This document shows positions 29,978 to 30,313 of a stretch of DNA of 30,313 nucleotides, one piece after another. The stretch comes from a virus. The first letter of the stretch is position 1. Each line of letters begins with the position of its first letter. The translations under genes and the position numbers were made by a program. The stretch lies in the IMG/VR virus record IMGVR_UViG_3300034073_002528, positions 1 to 30,313 of that record; one strand, 5' to 3'. The notes under the pieces were generated by a model. The model was not told the DNA's origin and searched no databases. It worked only from the letters and a program-made list of their open reading frames with translations.

Positions 29978-30313
29978 ATGGCAAAGTTTCATGAACGTGC
30001 AATCGCCATCTTTGGGGTATTGCAAAAAGGGGAAAATATCCCTGTAATTATTACGGGAGTGCAGTCTCACGGCACTATTTCTGTGACTGGAACGGCAGTT
30101 ACCGGAACCGGAACTTATTTCAAGAACAGCAAGGAAGGGGTACAGAATGCCGGACAATTAACCCCAGGTGCCTACTTGTATCAAGGAGACGGGAGTATGG
30201 TTGGGCAAATTGCGTCAGTTACGTCTGACACGGCTGCTACTCTTGTCGAACCCCTTGCAACTGCTATAACCGGAAAAAATTACTCAGTAGGTCTTGGCCC
30301 CCGGAATTGCTTG
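29978..30313 (+). CDS. Structural protein with small beta-domain, position of major tail protein, 3'-truncated
   Basis: The first 112 codons of a gene running off the window, ATG 29978 with GAGG six bases upstream. N-terminus MAKFHERAIAIFGVLQKGEN, then a beta domain (SHGTISVTGTAVTGTGTYF ... YLYQGDGSMVGQIASVTSDT ... YSVG) of the 'V-x-G-T-x-T-x-F ... G-x-I-x-S-V-x-S-D-T' type seen also inside the big fibre. By gene order (after the terminator) the major tail tube protein is expected here, but the visible part does not show clear tube-protein signatures, so it may be a decorated tube protein or a separate structural protein. The 3' end lies beyond 30313. Confidence 0.55.
   Translation, partial: MAKFHERAIAIFGVLQKGENIPVIITGVQSHGTISVTGTAVTGTGTYFKNSKEGVQNAGQLTPGAYLYQGDGSMVGQIASVTSDTAATLVEPLATAITGKNYSVGLGPRNCL

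Overview
The window is a stretch of a tailed double-stranded DNA phage (or prophage) genome, densely packed and almost free of non-coding DNA. It carries a lambda-type head and long non-contractile tail module. The tail-tip proteins are homologues of lambda M, L, K, I and J, the terminase is of the GpA family, and the portal, protease/scaffold, decoration and major capsid proteins resemble lambda B, C/Nu3, D and E. This points to a siphovirus of a Gram-negative bacterium. I cannot name the host. A ribonucleotide reductase small-subunit gene at the left edge suggests a phage larger than lambda that makes its own DNA precursors.

Layout. (1) Positions 1-712, plus strand: the 3' part of nrdB. (2) Positions 700-20497, minus strand: one long, tightly coupled tail operon read right to left. 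It begins with a small membrane protein, then the tail assembly chaperone G with a programmed -1 frameshift into T, a 2075-residue tape measure protein with an embedded lytic transglycosylase, M, L, K, I, J, a 1728-residue fibre, a small unknown protein, a second fibre/lectin-like protein, a holin-like protein and a secreted staphylococcal-nuclease-like protein. (3) Positions 20498-20624: a short divergent control region with two overlapping sigma70-type promoters facing opposite ways. (4) Positions 20625 to the right edge, plus strand: the head operon, with terminase small and large subunits, gpW-like joiner, portal, S49 protease with nested scaffold, decoration protein, major capsid protein, three neck/tail-completion proteins and the start of a further structural gene.

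Compared with lambda, where head and tail genes are one co-directional series, the tail block from G onward is inverted and driven from its own promoter, back to back with the head operon. Within each operon most genes overlap by 4 bases (ATGA) or lie a few bases apart, which implies translational coupling. No stretch over 300 bases lacks a gene. The apparent gap 19419-19787 is filled by the frameshifted T extension.

Most notable observations: the well-formed G/T frameshift signal; the split and inverted head/tail arrangement with competing promoters; the fibre's YadA-like head repeats interrupted by a beta-domain that also appears in the last plus-strand gene; the signal-peptide nuclease next to a holin-like gene; and an L protein lacking the iron-sulphur C-terminal domain. 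I saw no CRISPR array, tRNA, insertion sequence, integrase or reverse transcriptase. I found no clear, wholly novel system; the novelty is in arrangement and domain architecture.
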